Assembly (NCBI RefSeq): GCF_030150155.1
Contig: NZ_JASLGR010000049.1
Coordinates: 1 to 56,276 of the forward strand
Source of the DNA: Nocardioides sp.
GTDB lineage: Bacteria > Actinomycetota > Actinomycetes > Propionibacteriales > Nocardioidaceae
DNA length: 56,276 nt
Direction of reading: 5' to 3'
The notes below the pieces were generated by a model. That model saw only the letters and a list, made by a program, of their open reading frames with translations, did no database searches and was not told the origin of the DNA. The number at the start of each line of letters is the position of its first letter. Position 1 is the first letter of the stretch. The translations under genes and the position numbers were made by a program. This document shows positions 18,944 through 28,208 of this stretch, one piece after another.

Positions 18944-18949
18944 TAAAGT
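18944..18949 (+). promoter_or_regulatory. -10 element for leaderless mutAB
   Basis: TAAAGT lies 8 nt before the mutA ATG; no Shine-Dalgarno site intervenes. Confidence 0.55.
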
Positions 18950-18957
18950 CCGTCCTT

Positions 18958-20718
18958 ATGACCGAGGCCACTGCAACGTCGCAGCCCGTCCCCTTGACCC
19001 GCCCTGAGGACGCACACACTCAGGCGGAGTGGGAGGCAGCGGCGGCCGCTGTCCTCCGCAAGGCGCGACGGCTCAGCGACGATGATCCCGATGACCGTGT
19101 GTGGCAGAAGCTGGGGCGCACGACGCTCGACGATGTCGCGATAGCCCCGCTGGGCCTGCCCGGCGGACCCGTGGTCGCCGTACGACCGACCCGGCCGGGC
19201 GCCTGGGACATCCGGAGCCTGATCGCTCCGGGTGCGGGCGCCGGCGGTGCCACGGTCGCGCGCGAGGAGGCCCTGGCCGACCTCGACGCCGGCGCCACCA
19301 GCGTCTGGCTCGCCGCCGACGGCACCACCGACGTGGCCGCCTCCCTCGACGGCGTCCTGCTCGACCTCGCGCCGGTGGTGCTCGACGCCCCGACCGCGAC
19401 CGCTGCGGTGGCTGAGGCGTTCCTGGCACTGCCCGGGGTGAAGCACGCCGACTCCAACCTGGGCATCGACCCGCTCGGCGCGATGCTGCGCGAGATCCCG
19501 CTGGCCGTCGACGAGGCCGTGGCCGAGCTGACCGGCCTGGCTCGCAAGGCCTGGGGTGCCGACGTCCGCGCGATCGTGGTCGACGCCACGGCTGCTCACG
19601 ACCTGGGCGCGAGCGACGCCCAGGAGCTGGGCTGGGCGATCGCAGTGGGCACCGCCTACCTGCGCTGGCTCACCGCCGCGGCCGGTGGCGCCTTCAGCGT
19701 CGACGAGGCCGCCGCCCTGATCGACTTCCGCTTCGCCGCGACCGACGAGCAGTTCCCCACGATCGCGAAGCTGCGTGCCGCGCGCACCCTGTGGGCCAGC
19801 GTGCTGACCCACTCCGGCGCGACCTCGGTCGAGACCCGGATCCACGCCGTCACCAGCCGGCCGATGCAGTCCAAGTACGACCCGTACGTGAACATGCTGC
19901 GCGCCACCGTCGCCGCGTTCGCCGCCGGTGTCGCCGGTGCCGACGCCGTCACGGTGCTGCCCTTCGACTCGGCCAACGGCCGGCCCGAGGCCTTCGGCCG
20001 CCGGATCGCCCGCAACGTCAACCACCTGCTGATCGACGAGTCCCACGTCGCCGCGGTGGCCGACCCGGCCGGTGGCTCCTACGCCGTCGAGCAGCTCACC
20101 AACGACCTCGCCCTGGCCGGCTGGTCGGAGTTCCAGGTCCTGGAGGGGGAGTGGGAGAGCGGTCACGACTTCTCCGGCTTCCGTGCCCGGATCGACGCCG
20201 TGGTGGCCAAGCGCAGCGCCGAGATCGCCCGGCGCAAGCGGCCGCTGACCGGCCTGACCGAGTTCCCCAACCTCGCCGAGACCCTGCCCGAGCGGGCCGC
20301 TGACCCGCTCAACGACCGGGTGCGTCGCTACGGTGCCGACTTCGAGGCGCTGCGTGACGCCCCGATCACGACGCCGGTCTACCTCGCCACTCTCGGCACC
20401 GTCGCCCAGCACACCGCGCGTGCCACCTTCGCCTCCAACCTGCTCGCCGCCGGCGGCATCGACGTCGTGGTGGCGGGCGCCACCGCCGGTGTCGACGACC
20501 TGGTGGCGTCGTACGCCGGCCAGCCGGTCGTCATGCTGGCGGGATCGGATGAGGCGTACGCGACCTGGGGTGCCGAGGCGGCCACCGCCCTGCGCGCCGC
20601 CGGTGCGCGCCATGTCATCATCGCCGGGAAGCCTGCTGACTTCGCCGACGCCAGTGCCGCGATGGGGGTCGACGCACTCGACTTCCTCGTGCAGACCCGG
20701 AAGGAGCTCGGCGCATGA
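18958..20718 (+). CDS. mutA: methylmalonyl-CoA mutase small (beta) subunit
   Basis: 586 residues, the size of MutA, the non-catalytic partner that forms a heterodimer with MutB. It shares the mutase fold (for example SNLGIDPLGAMLREIPLAV, VTSRPMQSKYDPYVNMLRATVAAFAAGVAGADAVTVLPFDSANG and a degenerate C-terminal B12-like domain) but lacks the DxHxxG cobalamin-binding motif, as expected. The ATG at 18958 is chosen over a GTG at 18925 because of the leaderless promoter. Its stop overlaps mutB by 4 nt. The pair interconverts methylmalonyl-CoA and succinyl-CoA, feeding propionate carbon to the adjacent succinate dehydrogenase. Confidence 0.96.
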   Translation: MTEATATSQPVPLTRPEDAHTQAEWEAAAAAVLRKARRLSDDDPDDRVWQKLGRTTLDDVAIAPLGLPGGPVVAVRPTRPGAWDIRSLIAPGAGAGGATVAREEALADLDAGATSVWLAADGTTDVAASLDGVLLDLAPVVLDAPTATAAVAEAFLALPGVKHADSNLGIDPLGAMLREIPLAVDEAVAELTGLARKAWGADVRAIVVDATAAHDLGASDAQELGWAIAVGTAYLRWLTAAAGGAFSVDEAAALIDFRFAATDEQFPTIAKLRAARTLWASVLTHSGATSVETRIHAVTSRPMQSKYDPYVNMLRATVAAFAAGVAGADAVTVLPFDSANGRPEAFGRRIARNVNHLLIDESHVAAVADPAGGSYAVEQLTNDLALAGWSEFQVLEGEWESGHDFSGFRARIDAVVAKRSAEIARRKRPLTGLTEFPNLAETLPERAADPLNDRVRRYGADFEALRDAPITTPVYLATLGTVAQHTARATFASNLLAAGGIDVVVAGATAGVDDLVASYAGQPVVMLAGSDEAYATWGAEAATALRAAGARHVIIAGKPADFADASAAMGVDALDFLVQTRKELGA

Positions 20719-22868
20719 TTCCGCCGAATTTCTCACAGATCCCGCTGAGTCTCGATGAGCTCAGCGAGCCGACCCTGCCGGTCGGCAGTGGCTGGGTCAG
20801 CCCCGAGGGGATCGAGATCGCGCCGGCGTACACCGCCGCCGACCTTGCCGGTCTCGACGGGCTCGACACCTACCCGGGCCTGAGCCCGTTCCTGCGTGGC
20901 CCGTACCCCACGATGTACACCTCGCAGCCGTGGACGATCCGGCAGTACGCCGGCTTCTCCACCGCCGAGGAGTCCAACGCCTTCTACCGTCGCAACCTCG
21001 CGGCGGGGCAGAAGGGCCTCAGTGTCGCCTTCGACCTGGCCACCCACCGTGGCTACGATTCCGACCACCCGCGCGTGCGCGGCGACGTCGGCATGGCCGG
21101 TGTCGCGATCGACTCGATCTACGACACCCGCACCCTCTTCGACGGCATCCCGCTGGACCAGATGTCGGTCTCGATGACGATGAACGGTGCCGTCCTGCCG
21201 GTGCTCGCGCTCTACATCGTCGCGGCCGAGGAGCAGGGCGTGAAGCCCGAGCAGCTCGCCGGCACGATCCAGAACGACGTGCTCAAGGAGTTCATGGTCC
21301 GCAACACCTACATCTACCCGCCGGCCGGGTCGATGCGGATCATCGGCGACATCTTCGCCTACACCGCGCAGAACATGCCGCGGTTCAACTCGATCTCGAT
21401 CTCCGGCTACCACATGCAGGAGGCCGGGGCGACCGCCGACCTGGAGCTGGCCTACACCCTGGCCGACGGTGTCGAGTACATCCGCACCGGTCTTGACGCC
21501 GGCCTCGGGATCGACGCGTTCGCGCCGCGACTGTCCTTCTTCTGGGCGATCGGGATGAACTTCTTCATGGAGGTCGCCAAGATGCGCGCGGCCCGGGCGC
21601 TGTGGTCGCGCCTGGTCGCCGACTTCGAGCCGAAGTCGGCCAAGTCGCTCTCGCTGCGGACCCACTCCCAGACCTCGGGCTGGTCGCTGACCGCGCAGGA
21701 CGTCTTCAACAACGTCGGGCGGACCGCGATCGAGGCGATGGCGGCGACCCAGGGCCACACCCAGTCGCTGCACACCAACGCCCTGGACGAGGCGATCGCG
21801 CTGCCGACCGACTTCTCGGCCCGGATCGCGCGCAACACCCAGCTGCTGCTCCAGCAGGAGTCGGGCACGACCGGGATCATCGACCCGTGGGCCGGCTCGT
21901 ACTACGTGGAGAAGCTGACCCACGACCTCGCCACCCGCGCCTGGGCGCACATCGCCGAGGCCGAGGCCGCCGGCGGCATGGCCAAGGCGATCGAGCAGGG
22001 CATCCCGAAGATGCGGATCGAGGAGGCGGCCGCCCGCACCCAGGCCCGGATCGACTCCGGCGCCCAGAAGGTGATCGGCGTCAACACGTTCCGACTCGCC
22101 TCCGAGGACCCGCTCGAGGTGCTCAAGGTCGACAACAACGAGGTCTACCGCTCCCAGATCGCCAAGCTGGAGCGCCTGCGCGCCGAGCGCAACGACGCCG
22201 ACGTGGCCGCCGCCCTCGACGCGCTCACCGCCGCTGCGGGCGACCCGGCCAAGGGCAACCTGCTCGCACTGGCCGTCGACGCCGCCCGCGCCAAGGCCAC
22301 CGTCGGTGAGATCTCCGACGCCGTGGAGAAGGCCTATGGCCGTCACCAGGCCGTGATCCGTACGATCTCCGGCGTGTACCGCGACGAGGCAGCAACGTCC
22401 GAGGCGGGCACCTCGGCGGTGTCCGAGGTGCTGGCTGCGACCGAGGAGTTCGAGGAGGCCGAAGGCCGTCGTCCCCGGATCCTGGTCGCCAAGATGGGCC
22501 AGGACGGCCACGACCGAGGCCAGAAGGTGATCGTGTCGGCCTTCGCGGACCTCGGCTTCGACGTCGACGTAGGCCCGCTGTTCTCCACCCCCGAGGAGGT
22601 CGCCCAGCAGGCCGTCGACGCCGACGTCCACATCGTGGGAGTCTCCTCGCTCGCGGCCGGACACCTGACGCTGCTGCCTGCGCTCAAGGAGGCGCTGGCG
22701 GCTCAGGGCCGGCCGGACATCATGGTCGTCATCGGTGGGGTCATCCCGCCCGACGACGTCGCCACCCTCAAGGAGATGGGTGCCGCGGAGGTCTTCCTGC
22801 CCGGCACCGTCATCGCCACCGCGGCGGTCGGTCTGCTCAAGGACCTCCGGGCGCAGCTCGACCACTGA
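20715..22868 (+). CDS. mutB: methylmalonyl-CoA mutase large (alpha) subunit
   Basis: 717 residues. The N-terminal substrate barrel has YPTMYTSQPWTIRQYAGFSTAEESNAFYRRNLAAGQKGLSVAFDLATHRGYDSD, the classic methylmalonyl-CoA mutase signature. The C-terminal B12 domain has KMGQDGHDRGQKVI with the cobalt-ligating His at about 599, followed by GVSSLAAGH and VVIGGVIP. It uses adenosylcobalamin for radical carbon-skeleton rearrangement. It is coupled to mutA by an ATGA overlap and ends before an 18-bp hairpin. Its GTPase chaperone gene meaB lies 7 kb downstream. Confidence 0.98.
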   Translation: MIPPNFSQIPLSLDELSEPTLPVGSGWVSPEGIEIAPAYTAADLAGLDGLDTYPGLSPFLRGPYPTMYTSQPWTIRQYAGFSTAEESNAFYRRNLAAGQKGLSVAFDLATHRGYDSDHPRVRGDVGMAGVAIDSIYDTRTLFDGIPLDQMSVSMTMNGAVLPVLALYIVAAEEQGVKPEQLAGTIQNDVLKEFMVRNTYIYPPAGSMRIIGDIFAYTAQNMPRFNSISISGYHMQEAGATADLELAYTLADGVEYIRTGLDAGLGIDAFAPRLSFFWAIGMNFFMEVAKMRAARALWSRLVADFEPKSAKSLSLRTHSQTSGWSLTAQDVFNNVGRTAIEAMAATQGHTQSLHTNALDEAIALPTDFSARIARNTQLLLQQESGTTGIIDPWAGSYYVEKLTHDLATRAWAHIAEAEAAGGMAKAIEQGIPKMRIEEAAARTQARIDSGAQKVIGVNTFRLASEDPLEVLKVDNNEVYRSQIAKLERLRAERNDADVAAALDALTAAAGDPAKGNLLALAVDAARAKATVGEISDAVEKAYGRHQAVIRTISGVYRDEAATSEAGTSAVSEVLAATEEFEEAEGRRPRILVAKMGQDGHDRGQKVIVSAFADLGFDVDVGPLFSTPEEVAQQAVDADVHIVGVSSLAAGHLTLLPALKEALAAQGRPDIMVVIGGVIPPDDVATLKEMGAAEVFLPGTVIATAAVGLLKDLRAQLDH

Positions 22869-22892
22869 CCTGGGCACCGCCTTCGCGGTCGT

Positions 22893-22931
22893 ACGACGAT
22901 CCCCGCACCGGACCGGTGCGGGGATCGTCGT
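22893..22931. terminator. 18-bp perfect hairpin after mutB
   Basis: The arms at 22893-22910 and 22914-22931 are perfect complements (ACGACGATCCCCGCACCG on the left) around a 3-nt GAC loop. It lies 24 nt after the mutB stop and 26 nt before the -10 of the next gene, so it should isolate the two units. Confidence 0.85.
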
Positions 22932-22957
22932 CCATAGGCAGTGTGACGGTCCTCACG

Positions 22958-22963
22958 TAGGCT
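22958..22963 (+). promoter_or_regulatory. -10 element for leaderless GAF-regulator gene
   Basis: TAGGCT lies 6 nt before the ATG at 22970, without a Shine-Dalgarno site. Confidence 0.6.
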
Positions 22964-22969
22964 CGTGTC

Positions 22970-24205
22970 ATGCGGTTGCCGCAGTCGCGTAGCGATCTCA
23001 CTCAGGCCCACGAGCGCTTCCTGGCCACCGGGGTGGCCGATGCTGCGGTGCGCCCGGTGGTGGCCGAGTCCTGGCGTCGCAGCCTGCGTGGTGGCCTCGA
23101 CCCTGAGGCGGCCCGGCCACCCGTCGACCTGGTCGACGAGGCCCTGGAGCAGTGGCGCAGCGCCCATCCGCTGGCCGGTGCGATGCCGGTGATCCGACGG
23201 CTGCTGGTCGAGGAGGCGGGCGACTTCCTGGTCGCGATCAGCGACGCCGCCGGCCGCCTGATGTGGGTCGAGGGGCCCGGCCAGCTCAAGGCCCGGATGG
23301 AGGCGATCCACTTCGTCGAGGGTGCGGTCTGGAGCGAGGCCGCGGCCGGCACGAATGCCCCGGGCACAGCCCTGGCCCTCGACGCCCCGGTCCAGATCGT
23401 GGCCGCCGAGCACCTGGCGCGGCCCGTGACGCCGTGGAGCTGTGCTGCGGCACCGATCCACGATCCTGAGACCGGCGCGATGCTCGGCGCCCTCGACGTC
23501 ACCGGTGGTGACGACGTGGCCTCCCCGCAGGCACTGTCGATCGTGCGGGCCACGGTCGCGGCCGTGGAGCGCGAGCTCCAGCTGCAGCGGCTACTGCGTC
23601 GTGAGACGGCGCCTCGTGCCGAGGTCGTCGTCCGCACCTTGGGGATGGCGAGCGCGGTGATCGAGAGTGCTGTCGGCGCCACCCGGCTGAGCGCTCGGCA
23701 CAGTGAGCTGGTGGTGTTGCTCGCCGCCCACGCTGACGGCCTGACCGGCGAGACGCTCGCGGTCCAGCTGCGCGACGACGACCTGGCCCCGGTGACGTTG
23801 CGGGCTGAGCTCTCGCGGCTGCGGTCCCTGCTGGCAGTGCATGGTCTGGAGCTGGCCGGACGGCCCTACCGGATCGACCGCCGACTGCGCCTCGACGTCG
23901 ACGAGGTGCGTGACCTGATCCGGGTCGGGGACCTCGGCGGCGTGGTGGATCGCTACCGCGGCGACCTGCTGCCCGGCTCGGAGGCGCCGGGCGTGCGGGA
24001 CCTGCGTGAACGGGTCCGCGCCCAGGTCCGCGCGGCGCTGATCGCCGGACGCAACCCCGACGCGTTGCTCCGCTTCGCCGACACCGACCACGGTCGTGAC
24101 GACTGGGAGGTCTGGCAGGCGGCGTTCGACCTGATCGGGGAGTCCTCGCCGCGCTACGGCCGGGTGCGCGACCACCTCGCCGCCCTGGATCGCGACCTGC
24201 GCTGA
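22970..24205 (+). CDS. GAF-domain transcriptional regulator (AcoR-like N-terminus) of the aldehyde dehydrogenase operon
   Basis: 411 residues. Residues 10-75 include RPVVAESWRRSLRGGLDPE, the N-terminal signature of AcoR-type activators, followed by a GAF sensor domain (about 80-205: EEAGDFLVAISDAAGRLMWVEG through GAMLGALDVTGG). The rest is a non-AAA region; LSARHSELVVLLAAHADGLTGETLAVQLRDDDLAPVTLRAELSRLRSLL looks like a winged-helix module. There is no sigma-54 GAFTGA motif. This architecture is often found beside aldehyde dehydrogenase and DUF779 genes in actinobacteria, exactly as here, so it probably senses an aldehyde or ketone-derived signal and controls the next two genes. Confidence 0.82.
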   Translation: MRLPQSRSDLTQAHERFLATGVADAAVRPVVAESWRRSLRGGLDPEAARPPVDLVDEALEQWRSAHPLAGAMPVIRRLLVEEAGDFLVAISDAAGRLMWVEGPGQLKARMEAIHFVEGAVWSEAAAGTNAPGTALALDAPVQIVAAEHLARPVTPWSCAAAPIHDPETGAMLGALDVTGGDDVASPQALSIVRATVAAVERELQLQRLLRRETAPRAEVVVRTLGMASAVIESAVGATRLSARHSELVVLLAAHADGLTGETLAVQLRDDDLAPVTLRAELSRLRSLLAVHGLELAGRPYRIDRRLRLDVDEVRDLIRVGDLGGVVDRYRGDLLPGSEAPGVRDLRERVRAQVRAALIAGRNPDALLRFADTDHGRDDWEVWQAAFDLIGESSPRYGRVRDHLAALDRDLR

Positions 24206-24214
24206 GGGCCGGAA

Positions 24215-24237
24215 GCGTTGCAACGTTCCTGCAACGC
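24215..24237. promoter_or_regulatory. 23-bp inverted repeat operator upstream of aldehyde dehydrogenase
   Basis: GCGTTGCA-N7-TGCAACGC is a perfect 8-bp-arm inverted repeat 22 nt before the aldehyde dehydrogenase ATG and about 9 nt upstream of its -10. A second inverted repeat, GTGAC-N4-GTCAC (24242-24255), overlaps the -10. The first is a good candidate site for the GAF regulator encoded just before it. Confidence 0.65.
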
Positions 24238-24246
24238 ACGCGTGAC

Positions 24247-24252
24247 TAGCGT
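24247..24252 (+). promoter_or_regulatory. -10 element for leaderless aldehyde dehydrogenase gene
   Basis: TAGCGT lies 7 nt before the ATG at 24260; the region between them (CACAGTC) holds no ribosome site. Confidence 0.55.
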
Positions 24253-24259
24253 CACAGTC

Positions 24260-25782
<1,523 letters not shown>

Positions 25783-25783
<1 letters not shown>

Positions 25784-26169
25784 TGCAACGGGTGGACCTC
25801 ACCCCTGCGGCCGCCGATGTCGTACGGCGGCTGCAGGGCGTCCACGGTCCGGTGATGTTCCACCAGTCCGGCGGCTGCTGTGACGGGTCGGCGCCGATGT
25901 GCTTCCCGGCCGGTGAGTTCCTGACCGGGGAGGCCGACGTGCTGATCGGCACCCTCGACGTCGACGACGGGCAGCCGCCGGTGGAGGTCTGGATGTCGCG
26001 CGAGCAGTTCGGCTACTGGTCCCACACCCACCTCACCATCGACGTGGTGCCGGGCCGCGGTGCGGGCTTCTCCTTGGAGGCACCCGACGGGATCCGGTTC
26101 CTGCTGCGCTCGCGGCTGCTCACCGATGCTGAGGTAGCGGCCGATCAGGCGGATCCGGAGCGCGCGTAG
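25783..26169 (+). CDS. DUF779 domain-containing protein
   Basis: 128 residues, beginning one base inside the aldehyde dehydrogenase stop (TGATG). It contains the DUF779 blocks GPVMFHQSGGCCDGSAPMCFPAGEF and WSHTHLTIDVVPGRGAGFSLE. The paired Cys and the His residues suggest metal or thiol chemistry, but no function is established. The family is consistently encoded next to aldehyde dehydrogenases in bacteria. Translational coupling here implies it is made in step with the enzyme. Confidence 0.9.
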
Positions 26170-26182
26170 GTCGGAGGTGGGC

Positions 26183-27409
26183 TCAGGCCGGCGGCGTGGT
26201 GGGGCTCGTGCGCCTGCGGGCCTGGCGGTGCGCGTAGCGCTCTGCGCGTTCGAGCCACGCGGGGTCGGTGTAGGTGCCGGGGGTGCCGAGGATCATCGCG
26301 CCGAAGTCGATGCGGGCTTGGGCGATGGTGTCGGGGTCCGGTGCGTCCTCGGCGTACCAGGGGTCGAGGTCGGGGGCCTCGACGAGGTGCTTGCCGGGGG
26401 CCACCGTGGTGATGTTCCAGTTGCTCAGGTCGTGGGCGTTGGCGAGGTGATGGTCGGTGAGGAGCTGGATGCCGGCGGCGTCGGGGACCTGGGTGGTGTC
26501 GAGGTCGCGTCGGCTGGCGTAGTAGCCGTTATGCGTGTGGTGGTAGGGCGGGAGGGAGAGCCAGAACTTCAGGGCGTCGTTGGCTGTCCAGGCGGTCGCG
26601 GTACGTCGGATGGTGGCGAAGTCGAGGTGCGGGGCGTGGGCGATGAGTGCTTGACGCAGTGCGTGCTGTCGTTTGCTGGTGGGCAGGTTGGCGTCGAAGT
26701 CGGTGAGGCAGAGGCGTCCGGTGGGGTCGAAGGCAACGCGCCGGAAGCGGTTCCCGTCGGTGGCGGAGGTGACACGGCGCTGGGTGGGGTGGTGGGCGAG
26801 GAAGCGGGGGAGGTCTGCGGGGTCGAGCGTGCGGTAGCGGATGGGGGCAAAGAACCAGACGGGGTTGGTGCGGTCGTCTTGGACCCACGTGCTGACCCAG
26901 TCGGTGAGGAACGTTCGCGCCTCGGGGTCGTTGTCCCAGACCGGTGAGACGTGGAGGCCGCGCGGCTCGATCTTGCTCAACGGTGTCCAGCCGTTGAAGG
27001 CGAGGATCGCTGTCGGGAAGGTGTCGACGCCGGGAGTGCCGGGTGGGCTCTTGGGGTAGACCGGTGGCCCGATGGTGGCCGCGACGTCGGCATCGTGGAG
27101 GCAGCGGATCGCGAGGGTGAGGAGGGCTTCGAGGGAGGCCCAACGCGTTGCCTGCGTGCCCCGGGAGCGGTCGTCGCCGATGTAGATCAGCCAGGTGACG
27201 TCGATCGGACTGGTCTCGAGACGACTGTTGTGGAGGTGCACGGGGGTGGAGGTCGGCTGGAAAGCCTCCCATGCCAGTGCGATCGCCTCCGCGGCGGCGT
27301 CGACCTCGGTCGGATCGGCGGGGCGGACGGTGAACTCGATGGACGAGTCTCCCATCTGGGCGTCACGGCGGACTTCGTCCCACAGAACGGTGCTCACAGG
27401 CAGCATCAT
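26183..27409 (-). CDS. protein of unknown function
   Basis: 408 residues; I do not recognise any domain. It has no signal peptide or membrane segment and is rich in Trp, His and Asp. Visible blocks include ATRWASLEALLTLAIRCLHDADVA, PTAILAFNGWTPLSKIEPRGLHVSPVWDND and YHHTHNGYYASRRDLDTTQVPDAAGIQLLTDHHLANAHDLSNW. Start codons at 27409, 27406 or 27358 are possible; none has a clear ribosome site. It ends 13 nt from the convergent DUF779 gene and lies 42 nt downstream of the TetR gene on the same strand. Codon usage at third positions looks less strictly G/C than in its neighbours, which may point to an accessory origin. Confidence 0.7.
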   Translation of the reverse strand: MMLPVSTVLWDEVRRDAQMGDSSIEFTVRPADPTEVDAAAEAIALAWEAFQPTSTPVHLHNSRLETSPIDVTWLIYIGDDRSRGTQATRWASLEALLTLAIRCLHDADVAATIGPPVYPKSPPGTPGVDTFPTAILAFNGWTPLSKIEPRGLHVSPVWDNDPEARTFLTDWVSTWVQDDRTNPVWFFAPIRYRTLDPADLPRFLAHHPTQRRVTSATDGNRFRRVAFDPTGRLCLTDFDANLPTSKRQHALRQALIAHAPHLDFATIRRTATAWTANDALKFWLSLPPYHHTHNGYYASRRDLDTTQVPDAAGIQLLTDHHLANAHDLSNWNITTVAPGKHLVEAPDLDPWYAEDAPDPDTIAQARIDFGAMILGTPGTYTDPAWLERAERYAHRQARRRTSPTTPPA

Positions 27410-27451
27410 GCCCCGGCCTGACGTGGGGTGCGGACGTATCTGCAGGAGCGG

Positions 27452-28096
27452 CTAGGAGCGTGCGTAGATCAGCCGGGTGATCGCCTCGGCGAGCTCGGCC
27501 AGGCCCGCCTCCAGGGCGTCGGGGTCGGCGTCGCGGAGGTGGGCCAGGCGGGTGTTGCGCAGGATGTCGACCATCCAGGCCAGGGTGGCGGGGCCGATCG
27601 TGTCGGGAGCCGCGCCGGAGGCCTGGTCGCGGGCGATCTTGGCCTCCAGGCCCGCGGAGAAGCGGGCCTTGACCCGCTCGACGAAGTCGCTGAGCGGGGG
27701 ATAGGCGTCGACGTAGGCCGAGTTGAGGGTGCAGGCCAGGATCGCGCCGTTGGCCTGCCACAGGGCGGCGGCGCCGGCCAGCTCCTCGCGCAGCGTCTCC
27801 GGGCTCGGGCCGTCGGTGGCCAGCCAGACGTGGGTCTGGGCGAAGTCGTCGCTGACCTCCTCCATCAAGCGGGCCAGGACCGCCTGCTTGGTGGGGAAGT
27901 AGAAGTAGAACGCGGTGCGGGAGATGCCGGCCGCGGTGGTGATGTCGTCGACGGTGATCGTCGCCATCGACTTCTCGGTCAGCAGCCGGCGTACGACGGC
28001 CAGGATCTGGTCCTCACGCTGATCGCCCTTGCTCCGCCCGGCACGGCGGCGAGAGGTCTCCTCGTCGAGGTGCGGGAGAGGGTCGGTCGCGGGCAT
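27452..28096 (-). CDS. TetR-family repressor, divergent from an MFS efflux pump
   Basis: 214 residues. A helix-turn-helix lies at about 45-68 (ITVDDITTAAGISRTAFYFYFPTKQAVLARLME), with a variable ligand domain behind it. The general look, including FYFYFPTK and the acidic C-terminal helices, recalls EthR-type regulators. It is divergent from the DHA2 exporter gene, the usual arrangement for a repressor controlling its own drug pump. A 16-bp inverted repeat in the shared promoter is the obvious operator. TAGGCT 6 nt before the ATG marks a leaderless start. Confidence 0.9.
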   Translation of the reverse strand: MPATDPLPHLDEETSRRRAGRSKGDQREDQILAVVRRLLTEKSMATITVDDITTAAGISRTAFYFYFPTKQAVLARLMEEVSDDFAQTHVWLATDGPSPETLREELAGAAALWQANGAILACTLNSAYVDAYPPLSDFVERVKARFSAGLEAKIARDQASGAAPDTIGPATLAWMVDILRNTRLAHLRDADPDALEAGLAELAEAITRLIYARS

Positions 28097-28102
28097 GACC
28101 CC

Positions 28103-28108
28103 AGCCTA
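28103..28108 (-). promoter_or_regulatory. -10 element for leaderless tetR
   Basis: TAGGCT on the minus strand lies 6 nt before the ATG at 28096. Confidence 0.55.
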
Positions 28109-28160
28109 GGTGAGCCCCATCACGATCGCACGCTCGCGACCGACACGTAATTGACGCACC

Positions 28161-28176
28161 GTCGAAAATGTTCGAC
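28161..28176. promoter_or_regulatory. operator for the TetR/MFS pair
   Basis: GTCGAA-N4-TTCGAC is a perfect 6-bp-arm inverted repeat between the divergent genes. Its right arm (TTCGAC) is positioned as the -35 of the exporter promoter, 18 nt before the TAGGCT -10 at 28195, so a bound repressor would block RNA polymerase. Confidence 0.65.
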
Positions 28177-28194
28177 AGAGCGTTGATACATCCG

Positions 28195-28200
28195 TAGGCT
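28195..28200 (+). promoter_or_regulatory. -10 element for leaderless MFS exporter gene
   Basis: TAGGCT lies 8 nt before the ATG at 28209, without a ribosome site. Confidence 0.6.
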
Positions 28201-28208
28201 CTGCACTT

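Noticed and set aside
20733..22877. Long minus-strand open frame opposite mutB
   Set aside because: Composition is Arg/Gly/Val shadow-like with no domain; mutB on the plus strand is unambiguous.
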